Part shown: piece after piece, positions 12,103 through 24,027 of the stretch | How positions within the stretch are numbered: position 1 is the first letter of the stretch | How the letters are laid out: each line of letters opens with the position of its first letter | Source of the DNA: Asterias amurensis | Lineage: Eukaryota > Echinodermata > Asteroidea > Forcipulatida > Asteriidae | Direction of reading: 5' to 3' | DNA: 64,000 bases | Assembly (NCBI RefSeq): GCF_032118995.1 | Contig: NC_092663.1 | Coordinates: 5,208,001-5,272,000, forward strand | Notes under the pieces: model-generated | The model's database searches: none | The model's input: the letters and a program-made list of their open reading frames with translations, nothing else | Told to the model about the DNA's origin: nothing | Program-made: the position numbers and the translations under genes

Positions 12103-12339
12103 CTATAATTTCAGGGCCTGACATTGAGTTTATTTATTACGGCTTGCCCTTGAGAAAAACAAAATAGTTTTGTTACACTTACGATTGACAGTAGAGGGAT
12201 CGGGTCATGCAGAATGAAACCAATGAATGTCTTGTGTGAAAATAAAGGTTTCCTCTCTTGATAATGGCTCCGTTTCACTTCATGAGCGAACCTAAGGGGC
12301 GTAACAAGTTACATAAAAGTAAAAAGATCAATGACTTCT

Positions 12340-12485
12340 GACAGGCACCCCCCGAACAAAGATATTGACTAAATAGGGAGACCACCAACATAGGGTGAGA
12401 TAGCTCAGTTGGTAGAGCGCCGGTACGTTAAACTGGAGGTCGTTGGTTCAAATCCCGCTCTAGTCAATTTTTCTTTGTTCATCCC
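12340..12485 (+). repeat. tRNA-derived repeat (SINE-like)
   Basis: Around the tRNA-like core, GAACAAAGATATTGACTA (12355-12372) is mirrored by TAGTCAATTTTTCTTTGTTC (12462-12481). This gives a palindromic frame typical of an interspersed repeat rather than a free-standing tRNA gene. A poly-C tract precedes the left arm. Confidence 0.55.
12395..12467 (+). tRNA. tRNA-like sequence, Asn-type GTT anticodon position
   Basis: A perfect D arm (GCTCAGTTGGTAGAGC) is followed by a five-pair anticodon stem CCGGT/ACTGG with loop ACGTTAA, then a T loop TTCAAAT. The T stem and the acceptor stem each have a mismatch. Boxes A and B for Pol III are recognisable. The defects and the palindromic flanks suggest a tRNA-derived SINE head or pseudogene rather than a working tRNA. 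Confidence 0.55.
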
Positions 12486-14852
12486 AAAATCATTTTAAAA
12501 ATGTACACAGTCAGTTTCCCTTGAGGTTTATTATTTGATATATAAAGTAAAAAGATCGAGATATAACTTTGTTGTCTACTCCAACTCCAAGTCTTTTAAA
12601 GAACATGAGATCGTATTGGTCTTAGGTTTATGGGCATCACACCCCGTCGCCATGCAGTGGAAATGTGTGATGGCCATTAAAAAAACTAAACAAACAAACA
12701 AAAAACAATAGGTTTTCGGCTGTTGGATGAACACCTCAAACCAAAACAAAATCTAAAGGTGTCCGTGCAAGTATTGCACAACGAACACCTGGTCGTGCTC
12801 ATTATAAAACAGGTGTATCACAAAATATTGCAAGAACATCTCATTAATACAGAGCAACAGTCTACTTGCAATATATTCCGTATTTGACATTTTTGACGGC
12901 TGGTGAAGCGTATAAGCTGACATTTAACCGCTTTTGTTTTTGAATTGCTTGTGGTTCCACATCACTGGCTGTGAAGCGTATGCGGTAGTTTTTACCGCAT
13001 TTTCTCGTTTATTTCTCTCTCAACCATTACTTGACAGTTTTTAAATTTTTAAAACAAAAAATCATACAAAACTGTTTTTGCGATTCAATCGGGTGTGCTT
13101 CTGTTACAGGCATCCTTGGTTTCATTACAAGAATAACGCAGAAGGTCGGGGCTTGCACAGTAAGCGAAGATTGGTGATCGTAAGCGCATAAGTAGACGGT
13201 AAGCAGAGCCATGAAACTGGGTCCATAATCAGTTTAACCAATTCTAACTGGAAATGTAATGTTTTTGTTTGCTTTGACAACTTGAAATTTAAACAAGCTC
13301 TTTGAACTAACCCGTTTCCCTATTTCTCCACTCCCACCTTTAAGCCATAATTTTATAATTATGTTTTCAATGATACGGCTCAGCGGCTTCTGCAAAAGCC
13401 AAAAGAGAACAATGATGTTCGAGTGCTTCTGTACATTCAGTTGTCGAGTTGCCATGGCACTGCGACGTTGACGTTATAATTAGTTCCGGGCTCGTAACCA
13501 ACGTTTGGTTGCATGTTGGATCTATCAATGTATTTTTTCTTTTATGCCAAACAAAAAATGCTGTGCTGGAACTTGTTTGCTAAATGGATCGAAGTTGCGA
13601 GGATCGGAATTTGTTTATTTATTTAATTATTCAATTTTCCCCCTCTAAAGTAACTACATCCTGAAGAACTAACAAATCATATGAATTACGAGACAAAAAA
13701 ATCCACTTTATTTACTTTAAGCTAGATGATTGAACATAAAACAATATTGTTATAAACAAATAATTATGTTTAAACTACACAAGAGCACTTTGACTATTAA
13801 TAGTTTTTTGTTTAGATTTGCAATCACACATTCGACATGATGGGTAGGCTTTTGGAGGAGGCACTTTGCGAATACTTTGTTAATACCATTATTAACGTAA
13901 TTGTTCCACTGACACTATTGGTCAGACGATGGTTCGCTGAAGGGCTGTGCGGACGTACTGGTGTGGAATAAATAACACTTTGCGGTTGCAGCACATGGGA
14001 ATTCCCCGTCATGAGAAACAAACATGACGTCATTTCACCATAGCAACAGGTTGTGTTTGGGTGCAGCCTTTAAATGGCCTACGTTTGAGGGAGATTTCTA
14101 ACGCTGCCACTGCTTTGGAATATTAACACCCTGTATGCGATGCGTCTTTGAAAATAACAAATAAACCAACATACAAACACAAATAATTTTGTGACATTTA
14201 ATTAATTTCCAGTTATTCACCCCCCCCCCCCCCCATGATATGAACGGACATATTCTCAACTATTCTTATCACTTTGAAAAACATCAAGCGAAGTCTGATT
14301 GGTATGCCTATTCACACTTTGTGAATAGTGTTGGCCTGTTGAAAAAAAAAAAAAAAAAACGATTTCTACTAGCTCTTTCAAGCTGTAACCACTTTTGGAT
14401 GCTTTGAGAAATTGTTGGTCATAATTATATGCTCTTTTCTTTTCAATGTATTTCCATTGCTTTTTTTCGGGAAACCAACGTAAACTCTGGCTCAGTGGTG
14501 TCGCCTAAAAAAGAATTAAGCAGAAAGCCGTCAATGAAATTACCTGAGTTTCTTCTGTCTTTACCAGTCCACCGCTGCTTCCAACTTTTTGATGGAACGT
14601 GTCTGTCCCCGTTTGTTTCTGGTAGTCAATGGCAGCTGTATATAAAGGCAGAATAGTTCAACACATTTTTTTGAAGAAGATTACCAACTTTTGTTTAATT
14701 TCGACAGTTGTCAACAAGAAGCATATCACTTGAGAAAACAGCAAGCACAAACTGAGTGGTATGTCTAAAAACACACAATTTCCAGTTCCCTGGATAGAAC
14801 GGGTTTCTAATTTTGTAGGCAGGGGCTTTTAGAATGGAACATAATTATGGAC
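12486..14852. other. Intergenic, no gene recognised
   Basis: Contains only short unrecognised frames, a 14-base poly-C tract near 14221 and a poly-A tract near 14342. The minus-strand frames at 13234-13455 and 13824-14033 show no family resemblance. Confidence 0.45.
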
Positions 14853-15165
14853 AATATAATAATAATAATAATAATAACAATAATTTTTATAATAATAATA
14901 TTTATTCGGGCAATCACATTTACAAGCACATATACATACATTAAATTATATAAGAACACAAAGTAAAACAACAGTGGGGTGCCCAGGAGAGCATAAAAGT
15001 TAAAAAAATAACTGTCGCCAAAAAGCGTATGTCTCCTAAAACCCTAAAAAATACATTAAGGCAAGAGGGGGCATATAAAAAAGCACAGAAGATATGGAAA
15101 TAACAGGTGTCGTCTGGGTTTGCTCTTAACGACGCCTTTGTCGTCAGCATGTAGTTGGTAATGAT
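14853..15165 (-). repeat. 3' tail of a non-LTR retrotransposon
   Basis: Read on the minus strand, a non-coding stretch ends in GCCCGAATAAATATTATTATTA followed by an extended ATT microsatellite. AATAAA next to an (ATT)n tail is the usual 3' end of CR1/L2-type LINEs. No reverse transcriptase codons remain. Confidence 0.5.
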
Positions 15166-15872
15166 ACCATCACACGTTGGCTTATCTAGTATACAGAATA
15201 TAGATTAACCAGTTGAAAAGCTTTCGATTGCCACAAACAGTTTAAGCAACGCCCACTCAATGCGGACACGCGTGTTTATTCAAAAGGAGCTCGGTCGACT
15301 TCCTAGGTAGACTTGTGGACAAGTCGTTAAATCGGCCCCACGCGGTAAAATAGTCGAGTTGTAGCGGTCATTTTTGTTGAATTGTGTTAAAAAGTACGTT
15401 TCGACCATTACTATTTCGAGGTGCTTGGTTGGCTCAGCGAGGTCCGTCTTCAATTCTTAAACTGTACTGTATCTTCAATTCTTAAGTAGTACGAATGCTA
15501 CCACCTTGAGTGCAAAACTCTTGTCATGGATTGACTGTCTATCTATAAACTGCTGTCATTTAGGGCTCCCTTTGTATGTTTCCTTTACGATTTTGAGATC
15601 AGAGTCACAAACAAATCTAAGTACCCCAAAAATTTATAGTTATTATCTACTTTCAGTATATCGCTGTAAATTTGTTGTGTTATATATCGCACTGCAATAT
15701 CGCATAGGCAAAAGAACTGCCAAACTAAATAAAATAATTAATATTATTACCGCAAACAAAAATATGTGTACGATATATTGCAGAACTTAACTTAATGATC
15801 ATGTGCAAAGTGAAAAAAAAATACAATGTTCTGTTGGTTTTTTATATTTTACGCGAAATTGGGGACTGTTTT
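15166..15872. other. Intergenic, no gene recognised
   Basis: Mixed-composition DNA without a supported feature. A TCTTCAATTCTTAA word is duplicated near 15448 and 15473. Confidence 0.4.
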
Positions 15873-16588
15873 AGCCTTGCTCAAGGCAGTCGAATTATTC
15901 ACTCCGAAAAAAGACCGCCGCTGTGTAAAAACCCACCCGTATTCACTGTGCGTAAAACCCACCCGTATTCACTGTGCGTAACATCGCACGACACGATGCC
16001 CCCGTACACTATCCGCATGCGGAGGCCGTCAGGCCGACAGCCTTGTAGGATCTGTGTCGAAGCCACTGACCTCATTACTATAATAAGCGAAGAGTTCCCA
16101 CGGTCAGCTCATTACCATAATGCCCGCGAAAGACGAGACATGTTTACCTCACACACCACCACCACGGACGCATGATAGGGTCCAAAGGTCGTGATAAGGG
16201 AAGTGCGTGATTGGACGTCAAAATGAATAATTCATTTGCCTCACATCCTGTGTTGTCTGATAGGTCTGACGAACGATGTAAATATTCATGAGCTGCATAC
16301 TAGCATATCCTAGAGCCCCCCCAATTTCGTCCACTATTGGAATTTTTTCAATACAACACATTAAAACGGGAAGATACAGATCCGACAAGGCTGTCGGCCT
16401 GACGTCCTCCGCATGCGGTTAGTGGTGTACGAGTGCGATGGCTTGTGTGAACAGTATTCGTGCGATGTGACAGTGTATACGGGTGGGTCATTCGGTGTGA
16501 TCGCACACACCATGCACAGGGTATACGGCGGGTGGGTTTACAGCTGCGTCTTTTCGGAGCGAATAATGCGACTGCCTTGAGCAAGGCT
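15873..16588. mobile_element. Long inverted-repeat element of about 716 bp
   Basis: The left arm (15873-16058) and right arm (16372-16588) are diverged reverse complements, from AGCCTTGCTCAAGGCAGTCG at the outside to CCGCATGCGG and GACAGCCTTGT at the inside. The left arm contains a 24-bp direct duplication around CCACCCGTATTCACTG. The roughly 310-bp spacer has no open frame of interest. Its GC content is clearly above the surroundings. It fits a foldback/MITE element; no target-site duplication could be identified. Confidence 0.65.
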
Positions 16589-17294
16589 AGGACTGTTTAT
16601 GATAAAAATGAACATTATCTTTTGCTTTGATAAAATGTATATGATTTTGCTTGTATACCGTTAATTTATAAACACGCATTAGTCATTAACGGCCCATTTC
16701 TAATCAGCTACATTTCCATGTAAAAACAAAAACTACAGCCATATGTAATAATCCAGTTTGCAATCCTGATTATAACACATGTTTAAAAAGCAGGACACAA
16801 CAAGCAAAAATAATTAAAAGTGCAAAAAAAACTGAAATTTTTTCAAAAATCTGTTTAGAAAATAATTATTGGTGTTGGTAACTATAACAATCACTAATTA
16901 TTCGATGAAACAAAGAAACTTTTGCAAATACCTCGTTTATTATAATAAAACACACTACCTTCTTTCCATGTAACCCTTCTTGGTCATTAGATGCGATTGG
17001 TTGCCTTGGATGGGTTAGTGTGATAACATTACTAGTCTTCTAGACTTTTTTGTAAATAAATTGTATGCTGTTTTTATGCATGCATATTTCACACCAATAT
17101 AATGCAAGGTAAGATATTCGTAACTTGTTTCTTCTGAACTATTTTTTGAAAATTGGTGCATATCCATTTGACAATGTATCCCTCTATATAACGTCTAATT
17201 TAAATATGTAATAATTGTATACTGCACTTTAATATTGATTGCAGCGAATCCAATTTTGTAATTTCTAGGCCTTCTGGATTGTTCACACGAACAC
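16589..17294. other. Intergenic, downstream of the lectin gene
   Basis: AT-rich; the proximal part is likely the 3' UTR and terminator of the minus-strand lectin gene. No other feature is supported. Confidence 0.4.
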
Positions 17295-20200
17295 TCACTG
17301 TACCAGTTCAAATACAGAGAAATCAATATTCTCCGCAGTCTCAATGGCCGAGGTATGACCATGAAGATGACAACGGTGGTATCTCTGCGAGAAGTCGAAC
17401 ACAGTACACTCTGTGTGGCTGGCGCAGTAGGTTGCACATCGCAGTGGACTTGTTGCTACTCTAGTCACTGCAGGCTCCACGTTACTGGTTATAGCTTGCA
17501 GGCGAACTCTCCGAAACTCCACTGACTTGTTATGAGGACAACGATCTACATAATACAAGAGAACAATTTAAAGTTCATTGTATAGAAAAACAAATTAATG
17601 TCACTTTGTTTTAATTTGTAGTGGTTGATCTATGTTTGTATATTACCTTTTTGTTTCCTTTGGTAACTTTGACGTGAGGCGTGTTTTATGTTTAACACGC
17701 TTGTAGCGAAATGAAGGAAATAGTCATTGGTGCTGTCAAAAACAATTTTTTATTTCACGAACAGAATTTCGTGCCCTTAAAGTAAATGTAAAAATGGTTT
17801 ACGGTAGCCCTGCAGCATGTTGTGTGATGTTTTCAAGTATTTGATGGATGTTTCCTTGTTTCAAAAAGTAAACCAAAAAAATATGAGTTTTGAAATAAAA
17901 CTTACACGGGTTTGTTTCCTGTTGAGGCGGGGAGGGCTAGGGAAAACAATTTCAAATTGTGTTTTCAGAAATGGAGGATTATTATTCCTAATAGGCCTAC
18001 CATTCACTTTACAACTTTTGGTTGATGTTTGCTCCACTGTGGTCGACACTGTTGGTTTAGTCGATGTTTGCTCCACTGTGGTCGACACTGTTGGTTTAGT
18101 CGATGTTTGCTCCACTGTGGTCGACACTGTTGGTTTAGTCGATGTTTGCTCCACTGTGGTCGACACTGTTGGTTTAGTCGATGTTTGCTCCACTGTGGTC
18201 GACACTGTCGATGCGGTAGATGTTTGCTCCACTGTTGTCGACACTGTTGGTTTAGTCGATGTTTGCTCCACTGTGGTCGACACTGTTGATGCCTTTAATG
18301 TGGTGACTTTGGGGCTACTGGTGGCTACCACACCACACTCTGTCGGTGGTGAGTACTCATTCACAGCTACCTCACCCAGAGAAAGCACCGCGTCGTTTGG
18401 GTCCACACCTGGCATGGCGTGGTCGATGTCAAGGGTCACATACCTCGCAATCATCGGAGGGTCACAGACGAAGGTGAAGACGGCCCCGGAATAAGACTGT
18501 GATGCGGTGGCTGGTAAACCACACTGTTGGTTCACGTAGTACTCGGAGCCAGGACCAGCGCGTGCGACTGCGCCAGTGAAACGATAACCTTAAATAATGG
18601 AAAAAGAAGAAAAAAACATTATTTCGGTGTATTTGAGAATAATGTCTCCCGAGTTTGCAAGCCCCTTCCCTTCCATACATTTGCCCTCAGTGAAAATACA
18701 GACTTTGATTTATTAGCCAAGGGTAAAACAAACACGTTTTGGAAATTTCTCCAGTTTTTGTGGCTGTGTTTCAAAAGTATAGGATAAACTTGGGACTAAA
18801 CATCGCTTACTTCGCGAAATTTGAAAAAAATATTTTTTTCCAACTCTCTTTGATCAAATTATGTACTCTCTAGTCTCTTTCCCTTCTTTAATTGAAACAA
18901 AAAACTACCGTGCCTTCAAAAATGGTAATGTAATCACGTAACTTATAGGTCATTTATTTATTTACATTTCAAATGTATCTTTTGTAATCGTCTTTGATTC
19001 GAGTTTTGGTGTTTTAAGAGCAATGCCACGCGAGATAATTTTTTGAGAAGTAGTTCGAGGCAACCTCCACTCTTATAACATTGATTCAAGTGGTTGGGGG
19101 GGCTGGGGGTGACACCTAAAGCAATGTTTACTCGGCTTTCTCGTGCGCTCCAACTAATGTTGATTGCCTCCAGACTGAAAGTGAAAATTAATATAAAATA
19201 AACTTACCGCAACATTGTGTTCTAATGGTGACTTTGATTTCTCCCAAACAGTGATCTCCACCCAAGTCTACACGCCACCAAGGATGCATATCAACCACGG
19301 AGTCTGCGCCACCTAAAATGTCAATTAGTTAGTGTGTGAACATTTTTTTTTTTTTAGCAAAATTGTAGATTAAAGGGTATTGCAAGCAGGAGAAGACGAG
19401 CACAGTATACTGTTCGAAACGTCGAGACCACACCGGCTTTTTTCAGAGCCAACACTCACCCTAAGAGATTTACACTTGGTTGTACCCGAAAGTTTACTGT
19501 TTATTTATAGTATTATTTTAATTAGTTGTATTTTGTTTCTTTTTTAACTGTTTTTGTAGAGTTGTTTCTAATTTTCACTGGCTGGTCAAGATTTGGGTTT
19601 TTTCTCAAACTGCCTTGTAGCATTTATTGTAATCGTCTTTTTAAATTGTTTTCTTCGGAAACCCTCTGTATTGTAATGTTGTATTTTGGATATTGCTTAT
19701 TAATATTATTATTATTATAGTTTCTTTATATTTCTCACACCATGCAAAGCTTTAAACAATAAATTATAGGTAGGCCTACGTAAATATTTACGATACTTTG
19801 GTACAATCGTGATCAGCCACTTGTATTGTGTGATTTTAAAGCACAGCGCAGTTACAAGTGTGAAGGGCAAAAATATTACAAGACAGCGCGGGCATGAGCA
19901 TAATTTATTTTTGTACTGGAATTGGTAGCACAGGTGACTGCTTTGCAACAAAGCCGACAAACCGACGCTGGTATAAAGCACGTGACTCTTAATCAAATTT
20001 ATTACACTTCACAAGAAATCCGGCAACTGCTGCCGGTTTATTTTTACACAGCATTGTTCTCTTTATCAAATTTAACACACTTCATTACTCGTACTTGCAG
20101 ACTCAATAGGACTATTACAAATTCATTGGGAAACGTTGCCTTGTAGTTTGAGATTAGGTCTTAAAGCTGTTTTGTAATAATATTGTGTGCATGATTTTAC

Positions 20201-22274
20201 TTTTACTTCGTAAACTTAACTGGTCCGCCATTTTGTGGAGTGAGACATACGGTCTCACAAAAGGGGTGGACTGTGTTTTTCACGAAGTAAAAGGAAAACC
20301 TAAATATTTTCAGGCATGTTTGTGTTGAAAATAACATCCTACCTTTATAAAACATCATCTATAAACTGTTCTTAAGCATTGTGTACTGTACATCGCCATG
20401 ATCAAACGCATGACACAATGCTAGAGTGGACTCAAATGTAGCATCTTAAGTTAAAGTTACCTGGAAATAATTTTTTTTTTCTTTCAAACATATATTGCTT
20501 ACGAACAATAAAACAATTTTTTTAGTAATTGTTTGTCACGATTTATATGTTTAAAAATATATAAAGTTGTTTGGGGGGCTGACTCCGCCTACCCCTTTTG
20601 TAACGTCAATCGAGGCAGACTTTGCCTGCAATGCGTATAGTAAACACACGTGCAAAGTACATGTACGTCCAAGTCGTGAGTTGGTACATTTCAAAAAGTG
20701 TTTTTCTGCGTTCAGCAGCAATACACCCGGTCGGCATTGCCGGAAAAAAACCAACAATTTTTTTTTTGAAACGTACAAACTCACGATTTGGTCCGTACAT
20801 GTACTTTGCAATTGTGTTTACTCTACGCATTACAGGCAAAGTCTGCCTCGATTGACGTCACGAACAGCACCCTCTCGGGTCGGGGTCTACTCTTAAATTT
20901 GTAAATAACATAAGAACTGATTTTTTAAAACCTTAGTTAACTGTTTATTCACATTCCACTCATCAAAACACATATATTAGTGGCAAAAGCTTTATTTTGA
21001 AAAAATACCACTTCCAGGTGACTTTAAGTTGGATGTTGAGTATAAGTTTAGACGAGGTTTTTTATGAAAGGCAAGTCGGCACAACGCTACAGTGCTCGGG
21101 CATAACATGATAACATGTAACATTGCTAATTACCTGTATGTGAGAATGTATAAGACAAACCATCAACGGCTTTATCTGCAGAGTATAGAGACGGGTCGCC
21201 ATAGGCAGTGCTTTGTGAAGCATGCTTTCCAATTATAGAGAATGCTTTATGGTAATAAAAAAGATTACAAAAATAAAAAATTGAGCGATGGACATTAAAA
21301 CGTGGACATTGTGTTTTGTGTTACAAAAAATACCCAAATCCTTTAAAATTGTGAAACAATTCAATCAAATAAATCTTATCTAGGGTAACGCTAAACAAAA
21401 ATTATAAATGCCACTTATTTATTAGCACATGTTTGAGGTTTAAGAGATAAACAATAAATATATCCCCTCCTCTTTTTCGCTTGGTTTCAGCAGCAAAGGA
21501 TACACAAATCCACCTCTTCCCCTTTCCGGCTGGATTGGATGAACACGTGATAGACAATTCGACCCCATCTTGTTTTCGGCCAGCGGTACCCGATTCTTAC
21601 TTTGTTCTCCCAGGAATATGTTGTGAAGAAAAACAGCATTAATTCATATTTTTCAAATAACATCATGAAAAGTTTCAAGAAGATGCGGTGAAAATCCACG
21701 AAACTTTTAACCTCGCTAGAAAACTTATTTGTTATAGATTAAACCCAAATTCGGAAATCATTACAACTTATCGTGGTCACGATTCTTAAACATGTGGATA
21801 CAAAGTCAAAACTGTCCCAAATCCATCAAAGCATTGCAGGTTCGAATAAATTCTGTAATATTCTGCGATATCTTTCTAAAATTCAGTATTTACATCAATT
21901 TTGCATCAAATGACTTTACTTTACAAACTCAAAACAAAACAAGGAAACAATGGTTTAACTAGAATCTCTTTCTTTTGATGTGCGGATTTGTTTTTCTTTG
22001 AAAATGCCTGTCTCTACTTCTTGAAAATAACTCGTGTTACAAAAGAAAAATAATGTACTGTTAAACGGCACTATTTCTAAAATTCCTTAAATAAAACAGG
22101 TTAAAGCAGTTATTTCAGTAACTGTATAGAATAGACCCGCACGATCGCTTAATGTTAAATTGTGAAGCAAAATTAAAGAAATCAGCAAAAAAAAAAAAAC
22201 TCACCGACAAGATTACCAGAGGCTGAGCAGAGATGGTATGAAACGAACACTGCGAAGAGTGGGACGAGACCCAT
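17295..22274 (-). CDS. Secreted fucolectin-like protein with Thr/Ser repeats and PAN-like domain
   Basis: Five exons splice in one frame to about 370 aa: 22274-22205, 21244-21134, 19312-19208, 18588-18013 and 17545-17295. Exon 1 gives a signal peptide (MGLVPLFAVFVSYHLCSAS). Exons 2-4 form an F5/8 type C fold of the fucolectin/tachylectin-4 type, with SQSTAYGDPS, KAVDG, HPWWRVDLGG, an adjacent cysteine pair in RTQCCGYRF, and a C-terminal VTLDIDH..LSLGEVAVNEY strand. The family's RxDxxxR fucose motif reads RTQCCGYR, so Asp is Gln and fucose binding is uncertain. Exon 4 continues into seven 13-residue Thr/Ser repeats, likely O-glycosylated. Exon 5 encodes a Cys-rich PAN/apple-like segment and the stop. 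The exon 4 donor could instead be 21 bases further downstream at GTAGGC, in the same phase. It is likely an extracellular recognition lectin. Confidence 0.85.
18021..18294 (-). repeat. Seven-copy 39-bp coding minisatellite
   Basis: Tandem 39-bp units, each containing GTCGAC, encode TVSTTVEQTSTKP with two units reading A in place of KP. Most units are identical at the nucleotide level, including synonymous positions, which indicates recent expansion or homogenisation. The array lies in exon 4 of the lectin gene and keeps frame because 39 is divisible by three. Confidence 0.95.
19370..19500 (+). repeat. Dispersed repeat fragment, possibly Penelope-like
   Basis: Contains AGCACAGTATACTGTTCGAAACGTCGAGACC. 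A CGAAACGTC word near the end is common in Penelope-like elements. It lies in the intron between lectin exons 2 and 3. The assignment rests on this word only. Confidence 0.3.
19525..19725 (+). repeat. T-rich non-LTR-like 3' tail with (ATT)n
   Basis: A T-rich stretch ends in TTATTAATATTATTATTATTAT, resembling a LINE 3' UTR with a microsatellite tail. It lies within the same lectin intron. No protein remnant. Confidence 0.3.
20203..20294. repeat. Roughly 90-bp perfect-stem hairpin element
   Basis: Nested complementary blocks CTTTTACTTCGT / ACGAAGTAAAAG and GGTCCGCCATTTTGTG.GTGAGAC / GTCTCAC.AAAAGG.GTGGACT surround a four-base ATAC loop. A small foldback/MITE in the lectin intron. Confidence 0.65.
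20451..21027 (-). mobile_element. Palindromic TTAA-type MITE, family 2 copy 2 (complete)
   Basis: A 577-bp copy of the element at 6700-7253 in opposite orientation, here with both ends: TTAA-AGTTACCTGGAA on the left and TTCCAGGTGACT-TTAA on the right. The internal arms are about 100 bp. It lies in the lectin intron between exons 2 and 3. TTAA duplication suggests a piggyBac- or Kolobok-type source. Confidence 0.85.
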
Positions 22275-23161
22275 CACCTCGAAAACCATATGGCTTCTTG
22301 CCGTTATTGGTCAAAATCCGTCTCTTATCACTGAACAAGTGACTACAATTGAATTTTAACTGAGACGTTGCGTTGAAACACAAATTGCCTTGGAGACGCA
22401 ACACTTAAGGCATTATAGTGTCCGTCATTGTCACGTACGGACACGTAACAATCCAACTGTGTAGAGGGTCATGCTTAGGTTGGAAATGCGCATGCTCGTA
22501 AACACAACCAGAATTATGGGTAGACGTTTTCTTCAAAACACAAAATAAACACAAAAACTCCTGTTGAGTAACGCTTTGCAGATATTGTATTCGACAAACT
22601 CCAGAATGTGTTATCACTGACATAGCGAACGTTAATTGATACATAAATGACCAATTGAACTCCAATTTTCACAGGTTTGTTTTTATGCAATGTTGGGAGA
22701 CACCGAGTGAAAATACTAGTCTTTGCATTCAACAAACGTGTCCAGGGTGTTTAAAGTGCGGGTACTTTTTTGTGACAACCTTGTATTTGGGGGAGTTTGG
22801 CCCTGACTAGGATGTCACCAATGTTCTTACGGTGGCGGAAAGAGACAGTTTAGGTAGTTGAGGGTGGAAGGTGGTGACCAGGGCGACTGGAAGGAATTGG
22901 TAGGAATTTGTTTTGCTCCTGTGTTGGTCAACAGAGTATGGCAAGGTATGCTGAGGGCGCTGTTGACGGTAAGTTGGACCCTGCGTTCGCTGTGACCCAT
23001 AAACAATCCATGTTGAACAGCGCCATCAGTTCATTATAAGGCATCAAAGTGCGCATGAACTTGCCTGAACGTCCCACCTCGAGGCTCGTGAATAACGCCA
23101 GAGACCGGCATCAAAAGCCGGTGTGTAGTTTGACCTTTGACCTCCTTCGGTCGCGTCACAT
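22275..23161. other. 5' flank of the lectin gene and intergenic DNA
   Basis: Upstream of the lectin ATG. An end fragment of MITE family 1 lies at about 22655-22757 (TTTTCACAGGTTTG ... GTGTCCAGG). No promoter element could be fixed with confidence. Confidence 0.4.
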
Positions 23162-23240
23162 TGGGTCTGTTCGTTTAGCTACGCTGGGTGCGTGTTTTTT
23201 TTTCTTCCAAGGACGAACGTGGGCAATTTACATAAATGGC
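23162..23240 (+). repeat. Partial copy of the GTCGACC palindromic repeat
   Basis: Shares GTTCGTTTAGCT..GCTGGGT and CGAACGTGGGCAATT with the complete element that follows at 23253-23402. Confidence 0.55.
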
Positions 23241-23252
23241 GTAGTTAAAATT

Positions 23253-23402
23253 GGGTGCGTTCGTTTAGCTTCCCTGGGTCGACCCCAGTGTGTGACGTGT
23301 TTTTTTCCCAGGACAAACGTGTGCAGATAATTACCCACGTTCGTCCTGAAAAAAAAACGCCACACAACGGGGTCGACCCAGGGAAGCTAAACGAACGCAC
23401 CC
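23253..23402. mobile_element. 150-bp palindromic MITE with GGGTCGACCC arms
   Basis: The ends are perfect inverted repeats running from GGGTGCGTTCGTTTAGC through CTGGGTCGACCCC. Inner parts pair less well (CCCAGGACAAACGTG / CACGTTCGTCCTG). A related truncated copy sits at 25752-25921. No coding frame. Confidence 0.8.
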
Positions 23403-23626
23403 TATAACATTTCCCCATGCACATGCGTACTTCGACGTAATAATAGTTGTGGATAAACACTTACGCATAGCATGTACATACACGCATACACGTACACATG
23501 TTACATATACAATGTACATGTACATGTTGTACCATGTACCATGTACAACTGCGTATTTTTAGTACAACTTGTTACGGTGGCTGATCTCCGCCAACAAATA
23601 AACACCTTTTCAGTAGGGCATGCGTT

Positions 23627-24027
23627 ATAACGCCCTAAATTAGGGCGTTATAACGCCCTATTTTTTTTAATTAGGGCGTTATAACGCCGTAATTTAGGGC
23701 GTAATTACGGCGTTATAACGCCCTAATTGAGAAATAAGGCGTTATAACACCCTAATAACGCCCTAATTGAGAAATAGGGCGTTATTACGCCCTTTTAGGG
23801 CGTTATAACGCCGGAAAATTAGGGCGTTATAACGCCCTATTTCTCAATTAGTAGGGCATTATACGCCGTAATTTAGGGCGTTATAACGCCCTATAGGCGT
23901 TATTACACCCTAATAGGGCGTTATAACGCCGTTAAATAGGGCGTTATAACGCCGTAATTTAGGGCGTTATAACGCTATATAGGGCGTTATTACGCCCTAA
24001 TTAGGGCGTTATAACGCCCTAAATTAC
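23627..24027. repeat. Array of about 17 GGCGTTATAACGCC palindromes
   Basis: Consensus unit TAGGGCGTTATAACGCCCTA, separated by short AAT/ATTGAGAAA spacers. Variants include ATTAC in place of ATAAC and TAATTACG half-sites. Every unit is self-complementary, so the array can form many small hairpins. A shorter matching array lies at 25006-25110. Confidence 0.95.

Noticed and set aside
12395..12467. Functional tRNA-Asn gene
   Set aside because: Mismatches in the T and acceptor stems and palindromic repeat flanks point to a tRNA-derived repeat.
13234..14033. Two short minus-strand frames (69 and 73 codons)
   Set aside because: No family resemblance, signal peptide, splice context or repeated conservation supports them as genes.
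17861..18012. Extension of the lectin frame beyond the Thr/Ser repeats
   Set aside because: The composition changes to intron-like sequence after 18013; GT donors in phase with the PAN-like exon explain the data better.
23627..24027. CRISPR-like array
   Set aside because: Units are self-complementary, spacers are short and repetitive, and the context is a eukaryotic foldback element.
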